Shown piece after piece: positions 54,130 to 63,962 of a DNA stretch of 64,000 nucleotides (position 1 is the stretch's first letter; every line of letters begins with the position of its first letter). The notes under the pieces are model-generated. The model was not told where the DNA came from and searched no databases. It worked only from the letters and a program-made list of their open reading frames with translations. A program made the position numbers and the translations under genes. Source of the DNA: Heyndrickxia sporothermodurans (GTDB taxonomy: Bacteria > Bacillota > Bacilli > Bacillales > Bacillaceae_C); NCBI GenBank assembly GCA_016756695.1, contig CP066701.1, positions 3,616,001 through 3,680,000 of the forward strand, given 5' to 3'.

Positions 54130-55161
54130 TTATCTCTTCACTTTTTCAACTTTCCCCGTTTTACTTGATTCCAATGCAGCAAGTATGACGTTTAACGATT
54201 TCATACCTTCGTCTCCGTTTATTGGTACTTCACTGTTATCAATAATACTATTAATAAAGTTTTCTATTACATGGGTATTGTTTTGACCACCATCTTCATT
54301 AGACTGGATTTTTCCTAATTCGTATTTAACAACTTCACCATTTTTGTATTGCACGACTAATGAATACTCCGGATGATCTTCCAGACGAAGAATGGCATTT
54401 TCCCCATAAATAATCGTTGAGTTGTCCTCACTTGAAACATACGACCAACTTGCAGCAAGTGTTCCCATAATTCCGGTTTCTGTTTTCAAAATGCAAACAG
54501 CATTATCGTCAACGGTTGTTTCCTTTTTAGCAACTGTATCAACAAAAGCAGCAACTTCTACAATGTCTTCGTTTAATAAATAACGAAGTAAATCGGTTTT
54601 GTGAACACCTAAATCACCCATTGCCCCGATAAATGCTTTTTCTTTTTTGAAAAACCAACTATTTGAACCATCGGCACTCCATCTTTCCGGTCCGCCATGA
54701 CCAAATGCCGTCCGGAAACTATAAATTTTCCCGATTTCACCTGATTCTATTAATTTACGAGCTTTCACATGAGAGCTTACAAATCGTTGATTATGAGCAA
54801 TCATCAATTTTTTGCCATTTCTTTCTGCTGCTTCAATCATTGCTTTTGCTTCTTCTTCAGATGTAGCCATCGGTTTTTCACATAAGACATGCTTTCCTGC
54901 GTTTAATGCTGCAATAGAAATGGGTGCGTGAAGATAGTTTGGCGTACATACACTAACAGCCTCAATTTCATCATTAGCTAGGAGTTCTTCATAGTTCGTA
55001 TAAAATTTCGTTCCATATTGCTCCGCTCTTTCTTTAGCTCGATCCTCAACGATATCGCAAACCGCAATAATTTCTACATTTTCATTCAATGCATATTCGG
55101 GTAAATGACGATGTGTGGCAATACTTCCGCAACCAATAATACCAACTTTAATCTTACTCAT
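54130..55161 (-). CDS. Gfo/Idh/MocA-family oxidoreductase, copy B
   Basis: 343 aa. GIIGCGSIATHRHLPEYA at the nucleotide-binding start and LCEKPMATSEEEAKAMIEAAE with the catalytic Lys. HNQRF and GDLGVHKTDLLRYLL are typical of the substrate domain. It lies between copy A and the ThuA-like gene. Two paralogues in one operon suggest two oxidation or oxidation/reduction steps. Confidence 0.9.
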   Translation of the reverse strand: MSKIKVGIIGCGSIATHRHLPEYALNENVEIIAVCDIVEDRAKERAEQYGTKFYTNYEELLANDEIEAVSVCTPNYLHAPISIAALNAGKHVLCEKPMATSEEEAKAMIEAAERNGKKLMIAHNQRFVSSHVKARKLIESGEIGKIYSFRTAFGHGGPERWSADGSNSWFFKKEKAFIGAMGDLGVHKTDLLRYLLNEDIVEVAAFVDTVAKKETTVDDNAVCILKTETGIMGTLAASWSYVSSEDNSTIIYGENAILRLEDHPEYSLVVQYKNGEVVKYELGKIQSNEDGGQNNTHVIENFINSIIDNSEVPINGDEGMKSLNVILAALESSKTGKVEKVKR

Positions 55162-55202
55162 ATTTTTTCCTCCTTTTAAATGATAAATTTTCGATTAAAC
55201 AA

Positions 55203-55925
55203 CTATTTTTTTGATATTTCTTCTAAAGGTTTTGCATTTCCATAGATTGGCCTAGCATGATCTGTCGGTGCCGCCCATTTAACTGCATTTGTAATCACTC
55301 GCTGAATTTTTTCATTATGGTATGTTGGATACGTTTCATGTCCCGGTCGGAAATAGAAAATTTTCCCGTTACCCCGACGGTATGTACAACCGCTACGGAA
55401 AACTTCTCCGCCTTCGAACCAGCTTAGGAATACAAGCTCATCCGGTGCAGGGATATCAAAATGTTCTCCATACATTTCTTCTTTATCTAGTTCAATGTAT
55501 TCTCCAATTCCAGCTACAATCGGATGACTTGGATCAACTACCCATAGTCTTTCGCGGTCATCTGCCTCACGCCATTTTAAATCACAAGAAGTCCCCATTA
55601 ATGTTTTGAATACTTTTGAGAAATGTCCAGAGTGAAGGACGATTAATCCCATTCCATTAAGAACACATTCGGTTACTTTTTTTACGACCTCATCAGATAC
55701 TTCGTTATGTGCAATATGACCCCACCATACGAGAACATCTGTATTTGCCAAAACGTCATCTGTTAATCCGTGTTCGGGTTCATCCAATGTTGCTGTTTGA
55801 ACATCTGCTCCCTCTTTTTCTAGAAAGCTAGCAATCGCTCCATGTATTCCATTTGGATAATTCTGCGCAACCACAGGATTTTTCTTTTCGTGACGATGTT
55901 CATTCCAGACTGTGACTTTTACCAT
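55203..55925 (-). CDS. ThuA-like (trehalose utilization) domain protein
   Basis: 240 aa, glutamine-amidotransferase-like fold. [55 protein letters not shown] and [16 protein letters not shown] are the hallmark histidine-rich motifs. In rhizobia ThuA acts with ThuB in catabolism of trehalose and related disaccharides through 3-keto intermediates. The ATG at 55925 follows AAGGAG; the longer frame to 55961 covers the site. Confidence 0.9.
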   Translation of the reverse strand: MVKVTVWNEHRHEKKNPVVAQNYPNGIHGAIASFLEKEGADVQTATLDEPEHGLTDDVLANTDVLVWWGHIAHNEVSDEVVKKVTECVLNGMGLIVLHSGHFSKVFKTLMGTSCDLKWREADDRERLWVVDPSHPIVAGIGEYIELDKEEMYGEHFDIPAPDELVFLSWFEGGEVFRSGCTYRRGNGKIFYFRPGHETYPTYHNEKIQRVITNAVKWAAPTDHARPIYGNAKPLEEISKK

Positions 55926-55980
55926 GTTTAAACCACTCCTTATTTTTTTAAAATTGTCCATTGACTGTTTATCTATTTTT

Positions 55981-56808
55981 CTATTCTTTTACCGAACCAC
56001 TTGTAAGACCGGAAACGATTCGGCGTTGAAATGCTAGGACTAAAATCACCAGTGGGATGGTGACAACGATTGTAGCTGCCGCAATTTCTCCCAATGGAAT
56101 GGAGAATTGACCTTGAAACATCGCGATTCCAACTGGGACCGTTTTAAACTTTTCATCTGTATTAATCGTTAAAGCAAATAGAAACTCATTCCATGCTGCA
56201 ATAAATACAAGAATTGCTGTTGTGAAAATCCCCGGTGCCGCTAATGGGAAAATGACCTTCCAATACGTTTGCATCATCGAAGCACCATCGATTTTCGCGG
56301 CTTCTTCCAAATCATAAGGAATCTTCCTAAAAAACGTTACGAGAATCCAAATCGATAATGGAAGTGTAATCGTCGTATAAGGAATGATTAATCCCAAATA
56401 AGAATTCGTTAAGCCAAGATTTTTCAAAAAGATGTAAATTGGTGAAATCGTTGCGATTTGTGGGAACATCGAAACAGACAACACGAGACCGAGAATAAAT
56501 GTTTTCCCTTTAAACTGAAAGCGCGCAATCGCATAGGCCGCAAAGGACGCGATAAATACGGTATAAATCGTTGTTATCGCCGAGACAACGAAACTATTCC
56601 ATAAATATCGAACAAAAGGATAATCGAAAAAGACCGACATATAGCTCTTTATCGTTGGATTAGTAGTATAAGGAGTAAATGCTTTATCACCAAAAAGCTC
56701 TGTCATTGGCTTAATGGAAGTAATGAGCATCCACAAAAATGGAAACATAACAACAAATACAAACACAAACAATAAAACATAAAATAAAAAACCGGACTTT
56801 TTTTGCAT
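55981..56808 (-). CDS. Sugar ABC permease, MalG/ThuG type
   Basis: 275 aa, six helices. EAA loop [25 protein letters not shown] near residue 180 couples to an ATPase. Belongs to the CUT1 family for oligosaccharides. Follows the MalF-type permease after 27 bases. No ATPase gene is present in the operon, so a shared MsmX-type ATPase is likely. Confidence 0.92.
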   Translation of the reverse strand: MQKKSGFLFYVLLFVFVFVVMFPFLWMLITSIKPMTELFGDKAFTPYTTNPTIKSYMSVFFDYPFVRYLWNSFVVSAITTIYTVFIASFAAYAIARFQFKGKTFILGLVLSVSMFPQIATISPIYIFLKNLGLTNSYLGLIIPYTTITLPLSIWILVTFFRKIPYDLEEAAKIDGASMMQTYWKVIFPLAAPGIFTTAILVFIAAWNEFLFALTINTDEKFKTVPVGIAMFQGQFSIPLGEIAAATIVVTIPLVILVLAFQRRIVSGLTSGSVKE

Positions 56809-56835
56809 TACATTCTCACCCCTTTACGATTAAGT

Positions 56836-58173
56836 TTATTTCCCTGATCGATCTCCTAATAAATCCCTGCCTAGGAATTTAATATAGATCATGGATATGA
56901 TGGCAACACAGACAAACACAATAACGGAAATGGCTGAACCATCGCCAAAATTTGTTTGTGAAAACATCGTTTTATAAGCTAGGATTGAAATCGTTTCCGT
57001 TGAGTTTGCTGGACCTCCGCCTGTCATAACCCAAATCAAATCGAAAACCCTAAATGCGTCGAGAGTACGGAATAATAATGCTACTAGTATGCTTGTTTTT
57101 ATCAACGGTAGTGTAATAGAAGTAAATTGTTTCCATTTTGTTGCTCCATCAATAGAAGCTGCTTCGTACAATGAACTTGGAATCGTTTGTAATCCCGCAA
57201 GCAATAACAAGGCCATATATGGTGTTGTCTTCCATACATCTGCAAAAATAACGGAGAACATTGCTCCAGCTTGCGACGTCAATAAATTTGACATACTATC
57301 AACCAGACCTAATTTTTCAAAAATCATTGCTACAATTCCGTTTTGACCATCGTAGAGATATTTCCACATTAACGCGGAAACAGCTGTCGGAATCGCCCAA
57401 GGGATTAAAATGGTGGCACGGATCAACCCGCGACCAACAAATGCTTTGTTAATTAATAGAGCAATAGCAAGACCTAAAACGAGTTCAAGAAATACGGATA
57501 TTACAGTAAATGTAAAAGTATTACCAAGTGCTCGCCACATTCTTTTATCTGTTAAATTATCTTCATAATGCTTGAACCCAATAAAGGTTGGTTCCACTAC
57601 TACTTGATTCATGGCAGATGATAAGCCGACAATTTTTTTCCCTTGTGAGAGTTTTGTTTTCTTAGAAATCAGTTTTATAGTTTTAGCGATTTTCTCTGAT
57701 GATTGTTGAAAATTTTTCGCCGTTTTTTTATCAATTTTTAAAATTGCAATACTTGGATCAACTTTCTCCATGTTTAGCAATCTATCATTCACAATGTCAT
57801 AGTTTTTCGCTATTTCAGAATTTTTCTGAATCTCTTTATCTAATGCTTGCAGGTCATATTTTACACGCTGCAAATCTTCTTTTGCATGACCATTTCTAAT
57901 TTCGTTATCAATACCACCCACTAAAAATGGGTAATTATCTAAGTATCGTTCTAGATCAAAACTGTAGGATAAATGGGTTTCCGATTTCGTAGGGCTGTTT
58001 AACTTGAGATCAAACATACTGAAATAAAATGATTGCAGTACAGGCCACACTGAAATGACTAATATTAAGATTAATGCCGGCGCGATTAATGAATAGGCCA
58101 TGATTTTTTCTGTCGACTTTTTCTTTACCTTCCCCTTTTTTAAGTCACTTTTATGGGTTTCGTCCTTCCTCAT
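56836..58173 (-). CDS. Sugar ABC permease, MalF/ThuF type, with large external insert
   Basis: 445 aa, against about 300 for most CUT1 permeases. A Lys-rich cytoplasmic start, helix 1 (ALILILVISVWPVLQSFYFSM), then a roughly 150-residue hydrophilic segment (about residues 55-205) rich in Lys, Asp and Glu and probably helical, then five helices with the EAA loop EAASIDGATKWKQFTSITLP. The insert lies on the outer face and could contact the binding protein. Confidence 0.9.
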   Translation of the reverse strand: MRKDETHKSDLKKGKVKKKSTEKIMAYSLIAPALILILVISVWPVLQSFYFSMFDLKLNSPTKSETHLSYSFDLERYLDNYPFLVGGIDNEIRNGHAKEDLQRVKYDLQALDKEIQKNSEIAKNYDIVNDRLLNMEKVDPSIAILKIDKKTAKNFQQSSEKIAKTIKLISKKTKLSQGKKIVGLSSAMNQVVVEPTFIGFKHYEDNLTDKRMWRALGNTFTFTVISVFLELVLGLAIALLINKAFVGRGLIRATILIPWAIPTAVSALMWKYLYDGQNGIVAMIFEKLGLVDSMSNLLTSQAGAMFSVIFADVWKTTPYMALLLLAGLQTIPSSLYEAASIDGATKWKQFTSITLPLIKTSILVALLFRTLDAFRVFDLIWVMTGGGPANSTETISILAYKTMFSQTNFGDGSAISVIVFVCVAIISMIYIKFLGRDLLGDRSGK

Positions 58174-58294
58174 CTTTTCACTCCCTTATTTGAAAAGCGT
58201 AAGTGCGTTGCTTCCATCTACTAAACAATTCTTTTTTCGATTTTCTATAATGTATTAGCCTTCGATCAGAAGGCTAATACATAAAATTGCGAAG

Positions 58295-59599
58295 TTATTT
58301 TACCAACTTTTCATTCATTTCTTTCTCCATATTTTTCACAGCTTCTTCAACCGTTTGTTTACCTGCAATTGCTTTAGAAACCTGAATTTGAATGATTTCA
58401 GAAATTTCTTGGTAATTTGGTGCAACAGGACGTGCAACTGCAGCGTTTAAGCCAGCTTGGAAGTTTTTATCTGCAAAAGTAGGGTTTGCATCAAGTATTT
58501 CTTTGTCTTCAAACAGTTTAGTAATTGTAGGTGCGTGACCTCCGTAAATTGCATCAATTTTTTGTCCTTCAGCCCCAGCCATGAACTTCAAGAATTCCCA
58601 AGCTTCTTTCGGATGTTTGCTGTACTTGTTAATACCAGCCATCCAACCGCCAAGAGCTGCTGCAGATCCCGCATCCCCGGCCGGAAGTGGAGCAATCGCT
58701 ACTTTACCCGCAATTTTAGACTTTTCAGCATCATTTGCACTTGCATATTCATATGGCCAGTTACGAAGGTAAGGAGTTTGACCTTCGATAAATGCTTGGT
58801 CAGATTCAATCTCAGTAAACGTAGTTACATTTCCCGGAACAACTTTAGATGTTGCCACTTCTACTAGCTTTTTCAAGCCTTTGATTGCCTCTGGACTATT
58901 AATTACTACTTCATTTTTTTCATTAATGAATTTACCGCCGTAAGCAGCGACAAATTCAATCGCGTTACAAACTAAGCCTTCATACTGTTTTGCTTGCATA
59001 ATGTAACCAAATTTTGTTCCACCTTTGCCTTTCTTTTCTTTCGCACTTGCTAGAAGTTCATCCCATGTTTTAGGCACTTCATCTTTTTTCACTAAATCAG
59101 TACGGTAGAAAAGGAGTCCTGCATCAATAAATTTAGGTAATGCCCATTGCTTTCCGTTAAATTGAGCAGCAGAAAGAGCACCTTGATTGTATTCATTTAA
59201 ATCAATGCCATCTTGTTGGATAAAACGGTCAAGTGGCAATACATAATCTGCTTGAGCAAATTCGGCTGGCCAAACAACATCCATATCAAAAACATCAATT
59301 TCTGAAGATTTTCCATTGAATGCTGTAATATAAGCATCATGCTGTTGTCCGGAATCTGCTGGCTTTTCATCAAATTTAACTTTGATGTTTGGATGTGCTT
59401 TTTCAAAAGCTTCAACGATTTTAGTCGTACCTTTTGTAACGTCCTTCCCTCTGGCATAAACGATGGTTACCTTTTCATCTTTTTCATTGCTTTTTCCATC
59501 TGTTTTACCAGTAGATGCATCCTTACTAGAACATGCACCAAGTGCTAGGGATAATGACATTGCTACAGCTAGAAACTTCATTTTCTTCGCTTTTTTCAT
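58295..59599 (-). CDS. Sugar-binding lipoprotein of an ABC importer (family 1)
   Basis: 434 aa. Lipobox LGAC near residue 22, then ASTGKTDGKSNEKDE linker and a family 1 binding fold: TIVYARGKDVTKGTTKIVEAFEKAHPNIKVKF, VFDMDVVWPAEFAQADYVLPL and GGWMAGINKYSKHPKEAWEFLKFMA. First gene of the glycoside operon. GGAGGAG precedes the ATG. An IS lies just upstream, so its original promoter may be lost. Confidence 0.92.
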   Translation of the reverse strand: MKKAKKMKFLAVAMSLSLALGACSSKDASTGKTDGKSNEKDEKVTIVYARGKDVTKGTTKIVEAFEKAHPNIKVKFDEKPADSGQQHDAYITAFNGKSSEIDVFDMDVVWPAEFAQADYVLPLDRFIQQDGIDLNEYNQGALSAAQFNGKQWALPKFIDAGLLFYRTDLVKKDEVPKTWDELLASAKEKKGKGGTKFGYIMQAKQYEGLVCNAIEFVAAYGGKFINEKNEVVINSPEAIKGLKKLVEVATSKVVPGNVTTFTEIESDQAFIEGQTPYLRNWPYEYASANDAEKSKIAGKVAIAPLPAGDAGSAAALGGWMAGINKYSKHPKEAWEFLKFMAGAEGQKIDAIYGGHAPTITKLFEDKEILDANPTFADKNFQAGLNAAVARPVAPNYQEISEIIQIQVSKAIAGKQTVEEAVKNMEKEMNEKLVK

Positions 59600-59765
59600 A
59601 CTGCTCCTCCTCTTTTTAAATACGTTTTGTCAAAACTTTTATATAAAATAGGCTATAAACTACCTTAATAGAGGGATTTTTGAGCAAAAAAATTGCCACC
59701 CCCCTAAATCTAAGGATAATTGAGGTTACCACACACCCAACAACCTTAGAAAAGGAAGTGACAAG

Positions 59766-61209
59766 TTGTACCCTCAAATTATAACCTATTTACTAACTTT
59801 TATAAAATTCCAAGAACAAATAATTCGAACATTACTCACCCTACTTATTGGGAAGAGTATGTTTGATAAACCGAAAGATCAGCAGCCTGTTAACAAACCT
59901 TATCGAAAACTACAAGTTGATGATCTTCCCATTATCGAAATCCCAGAAAAGCTGAATTATCGAAATCTCCCTAACGGAGTACCAAGAGAAGCATGGGAAA
60001 TCTCTTAAACCCGTTCGAAGACACAAGAACGCAAAAGTGTCGGTACCTAAAGGAATGAAATGTCCTAAGTGTGGTGCACCATCTGATTATCTTTATGCCA
60101 ATAATGGTGATAAGGGACAGTATCAATGCAAGGTATGTTCTTGCCTTTTCAGCGATAAGAATCGTTTTTCGAAAGAGGCCATTTTGAAATGTCCTCATTG
60201 TTCTAAAACACTCGATAAGATCAAGGAGCGAAAAGATTTCGATGTGTTTAAGTGTAAAAATGACGACTGTCCGTATTATCAAAAGAAATTAAACGGTATG
60301 TCTTCCAAAGAAAAGAAACAGTTTAAAAAGGATCCCCAGTCGTTTAAGTTAAGGTATATTTTTCGCCAATTTCACATTGATTTTCAACCATTATCCAAGA
60401 ATTCACCGGAGTTGCCAGTTGTTGATCTGTCTAGAATCTATGCTTCTCCGCATACGTTAGGTTTGATATTGACCTACCATGTGAATTACGGTCTTTCCGC
60501 AAGAAGGACCGCTGCCCTTATGCAGGATGTTCACGGTGTAGCTATTTCTCATCAGACGATATTGAACTACGAAAATAGTGTGGCTCTTTTACTTAAACCT
60601 TACGTGGATCACTATCCTTATGAGCTTTCAGATCAATTCTGTGGTGACGAAACCTATATCCGGGTCAATGGAAAATGGCATTATCTCTTTTTCTTCTTTG
60701 ACGCGGTGAAAAAGATCGTCCTTTCGTACCGAGTGTCGCCTAATCGTGATACAGCATCCGCCATTCAAGCGATAAACGACGTCCTACTGAAGATGGAAGA
60801 GATCCCTGAAAACCTTACATTCGTAGTAGATGGAAATCCAATCTATCTTCTAGCCCAGCATTTCTTCGCTCAGAATAATATTTCTTTCGATGTGAAGCAA
60901 GTAATCGGGCTGACAAATGAAGATCCCATCTCAACCGAATACAGACCGTTAAAACAGATTATCGAAAGACTGAATCGCACATTTAAAGGAAATTATCGCT
61001 CTACACAAGGATTTGGATCGGATCATGGATCTGTTTCTTTTGTCACCTTGTTTGCGGCGTATTTTAACTTTCTACGACCACATGCATCCCTAGAGGGCAA
61101 GGTACCCGTTGTGAATCCAAAGTTATCAGGACTTCCTACCATGCCTGCGCGTTGGACAAAGCTCATCGAGTTAGCTCAACGATGGATAGTCGAACAAAGA
61201 TCCGCCTAA
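59766..61209 (+). pseudogene. DDE transposase, one frameshift
   Basis: TTG start after GGAAGTG. The first 80 codons (to PREAWEIS, stop at 60008) are followed in another frame by KSLKPVRRHKNAKVSV and a 390-aa stretch with zinc-finger cysteines (CPKCGAP, CKVC, CPHCSK), then the DDE core: GDETYIRVNGKWHYLFFFFD, FVVDGNP and the Glu in IIERLNRTFKG. A one-base loss near 59999-60005 explains the break. Without it the protein would be about 480 aa. Confidence 0.85.
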
Positions 61210-61259
61210 CTTTTTGTTTAGCAGAGCCCTTGGACAAATTTAGCAATCGGCGGAGCGAA

Positions 61260-61385
61260 CTCTTGACAAACCGAACTTGCCAATGGTTTAAAATGAAAAT
61301 ACCAAGGGCTTATTTGGTATGCCTTCTTTTTGTCCCCTTCGCCCTTGTTAACCTTGGATCAAACCATTGGCGTGTTTGTCAAGAG
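61260..61385. repeat. Long interrupted inverted repeat at the right end of the damaged IS
   Basis: CTCTTGACAAAC at 61260-61271 and GCCAATGGTTT at 61279-61289 pair with GTTTGTCAAGAG at 61374-61385 and AAACCATTGGC at 61361-61371. The loop of about 70 bases has no gene. Confidence 0.8.
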
Positions 61386-61498
61386 CGATTGCGGGAGCTC
61401 CCCACCTAATAAATGGAAAGTAACCTAAACAACTATTTAGTTTTCATAGAACTTTTTACAATACCTTTAAATACGTATTGTTATATCTTTTGTGTACC

Positions 61499-62497
61499 TC
61501 ACGTGGAAGCCCTTACAATTAATTGTAAAGATAGTAAACTATTAAATTCATCTTGTCCGTCTTTCTTTTCAATAATATCCATCATGAGTTTACTTGCTTT
61601 CTGCCCAATTTCTAGTATTGGCTGTTTAATCGTTGTAATTTTCGGCTCAATCATTTCAGCTATTGGTTGATCATCAAAACCAATCACAGCTATATCTTCC
61701 GGGATACGTAATCCACTTGCTTTTGCTTCAGTAATTACCCCCGCAGCAACCATATCACTTCCCGTAAAAATAGCTGTCGGGCGATCCTGTAACCGAAGAA
61801 TTTTTCTTAAGGTCATTTTACCGCCTTCAATATCTGTTGCTTCTCTAAAAATAAATTCTTCTCTGATCGGTATGTTATATTCTGCAAGTGCCATTTTATA
61901 ACCCGATTCCCTCTCCATTGATAGCTTGCTAATGTATTTTCCATATTTCCCACTGCAATAAGCTATTTTTGTATGTCCTTTTTCGATCAAATGTCGGGTC
62001 CCAATGTAACCACCGTAAACTTGATCTAACCGAACACATGGGACATTCGCTCGTTCATCGAATTCATTACAGAGGACAATTGGACCAAATTCGCTAAAAT
62101 CATTAATTTTATTCCAGTCGTTTTCAATAGAGGTTAAAATAATTCCATCCACTTGCTTTGTTTTTAATAGATTTAAAAAATATAATTCTTTTGCTGTGTT
62201 GTACCGTGTTTGGCATACGAGTAACTGATACCCGCGTTCATTTGCCACCGTGTCAATTCCTTCTAATAAATAGGCAAAAAAAGGATTTGTTAATAATGGA
62301 ACTAAAACGGCAATCGTTTCTGTTTTCTGGCTTCTAAGCTTTTGTGCGGTTGAGTTTGGGTAATAATTCAATGCCTCCATTGCTTCTTTTACTAATTTCT
62401 TTTTCTCATCGGAAACATAAGGGTGATTGTTAATTACCCTTGAAACCGTAGCACGCGATAAGCCAGCAAGTTTTGCTACATCGGCAATTGTTGCCAA
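61499..62497 (-). CDS. LacI-family regulator of the glycoside operon
   Basis: 332 aa, complete. N-terminal helix-turn-helix TIADVAKLAGLSRATVSRVIN, hinge YYPNSTAQKLRSQ, then a periplasmic-binding-like effector domain (AIFTGSDMVAAGV, VIGFDDQPIAEMIEPKITTI). TTG start after AGGGGGG. It lies upstream of the transport genes on the same strand, now separated by an IS. Two palindromic operators just after its own promoter indicate autoregulation. Confidence 0.93.
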   Translation of the reverse strand: MATIADVAKLAGLSRATVSRVINNHPYVSDEKKKLVKEAMEALNYYPNSTAQKLRSQKTETIAVLVPLLTNPFFAYLLEGIDTVANERGYQLLVCQTRYNTAKELYFLNLLKTKQVDGIILTSIENDWNKINDFSEFGPIVLCNEFDERANVPCVRLDQVYGGYIGTRHLIEKGHTKIAYCSGKYGKYISKLSMERESGYKMALAEYNIPIREEFIFREATDIEGGKMTLRKILRLQDRPTAIFTGSDMVAAGVITEAKASGLRIPEDIAVIGFDDQPIAEMIEPKITTIKQPILEIGQKASKLMMDIIEKKDGQDEFNSLLSLQLIVRAST

Positions 62498-62552
62498 CTA
62501 CTATCCCCCCTATTCTCTCCCTCCTTCGACATATGATAAATACACAAAGGAC

Positions 62553-62581
62553 TGAAATCGATTTCATGAAATCGTTTTCAT
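62553..62581 (-). promoter_or_regulatory. Two abutting LacI-type operators
   Basis: TGAAATCGATTTCA (62553-62566, perfect 14-bp palindrome) and ATGAAATCGTTTTCAT (62566-62581, one mismatch pair), both centred on CG as in LacI-family sites. They lie directly downstream of the promoter at 62587-62615. Confidence 0.8.
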
Positions 62582-62586
62582 AAATT

Positions 62587-62615
62587 ATTTTAATAATTCT
62601 GATCCAATATTTCAA
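62587..62615 (-). promoter_or_regulatory. Promoter of the LacI-family gene
   Basis: Minus strand: TTGAAA (62610-62615), 17-base spacer, TAAAAT (62587-62592). Confidence 0.65.
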
Positions 62616-62787
62616 CAATTATTTTTAAATTTTTAAAAATTTATTTTTTAGATTGTTGGACTAAACTTTTACGATCATTTCCAACTTTTCCTAACCTCTA
62701 ATTTTCCCCGAACAAAGCAATTTTTATGTATAATTGTTATAACTTCTCCCTTTATTGGCGAAAATTTTATTAAAACAGGAGGAAAAA

Positions 62788-63909
62788 ATGATGATTCGTT
62801 TTATTATTTTAGTAGCTTGTATTTGTTTATTCATTTTTTCCTGGCCGACGATTGATAAAAAGCTAGAAAAAACCGAATTTCATGAGACGATTGATTTGAT
62901 TGAATCTAAAATTGAGAATTTTGATATAAAACCTATCATTGATAAGTTTCAACATGTATTAAATGATTTTGGGATTGAAAAAAATGAACAATTGCCTATA
63001 CAACAGAAATCTGAAGAAAAACGGAATGAGAAGGTTTCATTGAAATCACCAAATTCTCACATGTTTTCAATTCATAATATTGAGATCGGTGACAGAAAAA
63101 AAGATGTAGAGAAACAAGCAGGAATGGCAAAGCGTGCATCGATGAATGAATACGGAACGAAATGGTTTGCTTATCATGAAAACTACCATCATTTTTTCAT
63201 GACAATGTACGATAAAGATAATCGAGTAATCGGGTTATACTCGAATCAAAATTTAATAACTTCCACGAATGGCATTAAATTAGGTGTGCCTAAAAAAACC
63301 GTTCGAACAAAGCTTGGTGAACCATTATCAGGGATTCGCAAAGGATTGATCATGTATCAATTTCAAAAAAATAGTGAATATGATGTATATCTAATTGATG
63401 ATATGTATGTAACGATTTTTTATGATAAGCATTCAAACAATACAGTTACAGCAATCCAATTGATTAGTAAAAATGTTGAACAGCAGAAAAAAGACTATTA
63501 TACGAAACCGAATCAAAAGTTAGTGCTTGGATTTGAATATCAGTTATTCGATTTAACCAATTCATCGCGGGTTAATCATCATCTGCCGATTTTATCATGG
63601 GATCAACATGTTCAAGTGACAGCACGTAACCATAGTAAAGATATGGCTGAACATCAGTTCTTTGATCATACGAATCTTAAAGGCCAATCACCATTTGACC
63701 GTATGAGTCAAGATCATATACGCTTTCTTTTAGCAGGAGAAAATATTGCTTATGGCCAGCTTAGTAGTATTTTTGCTCATGAAGGATTAATGAATTCACT
63801 TGGTCACCGCAAAAATATTCTGCATCGGGATTATAAATACTTAGGTACTGGTGTCGCGTTTAATGAGGAATCCCAACCTTTTTATACGCAAGATTTTTAT
63901 GCGAAGTAA
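62788..63909 (+). CDS. CAP-domain protein with CAP-associated N-terminal domain (YlbC-like)
   Basis: 373 aa. One N-terminal membrane anchor (IRFIILVACICLFIFSW), a linker, then a CAP-associated domain with two copies of a short repeat (IEIGDRKKDVEKQAGMAKR and IKLGVPKKTVRTKLGEPLS), and a C-terminal CAP/SCP domain: FDLTNSSRVNHHLPILSW, ARNHSKDMAEHQFFDHTN, GENIAYG and GHRKNILHRDYKYLGTGVAF. Probably exposed at the cell surface or spore. GGAGG is five bases before the ATG at 62788. Confidence 0.92.
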   Translation: MMIRFIILVACICLFIFSWPTIDKKLEKTEFHETIDLIESKIENFDIKPIIDKFQHVLNDFGIEKNEQLPIQQKSEEKRNEKVSLKSPNSHMFSIHNIEIGDRKKDVEKQAGMAKRASMNEYGTKWFAYHENYHHFFMTMYDKDNRVIGLYSNQNLITSTNGIKLGVPKKTVRTKLGEPLSGIRKGLIMYQFQKNSEYDVYLIDDMYVTIFYDKHSNNTVTAIQLISKNVEQQKKDYYTKPNQKLVLGFEYQLFDLTNSSRVNHHLPILSWDQHVQVTARNHSKDMAEHQFFDHTNLKGQSPFDRMSQDHIRFLLAGENIAYGQLSSIFAHEGLMNSLGHRKNILHRDYKYLGTGVAFNEESQPFYTQDFYAK

Positions 63910-63929
63910 GTAAAATAATTCAATTACCA

Positions 63930-63962
63930 TAAAAGGGTGTTCAAATTGAACACCCTTTTAAA
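63930..63962. terminator. Bidirectional terminator after the CAP-domain gene
   Basis: AAAAGGGTGTTCAA / TTGAACACCCTTTT stem. Confidence 0.85.

Larger units (their letters stand above)
59690..61410 (+). mobile_element. Insertion sequence with DDE transposase, damaged (ends approximate)
   Basis: Lies between the regulator gene and the first transport gene of the glycoside operon. It holds a frameshifted transposase gene and, at its right end, a long inverted repeat (61260-61289 with 61361-61385). I could not find a clean terminal repeat or target duplication, so the limits are estimates and the family is uncertain (IS6/IS240-like catalytic core). Confidence 0.65.
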
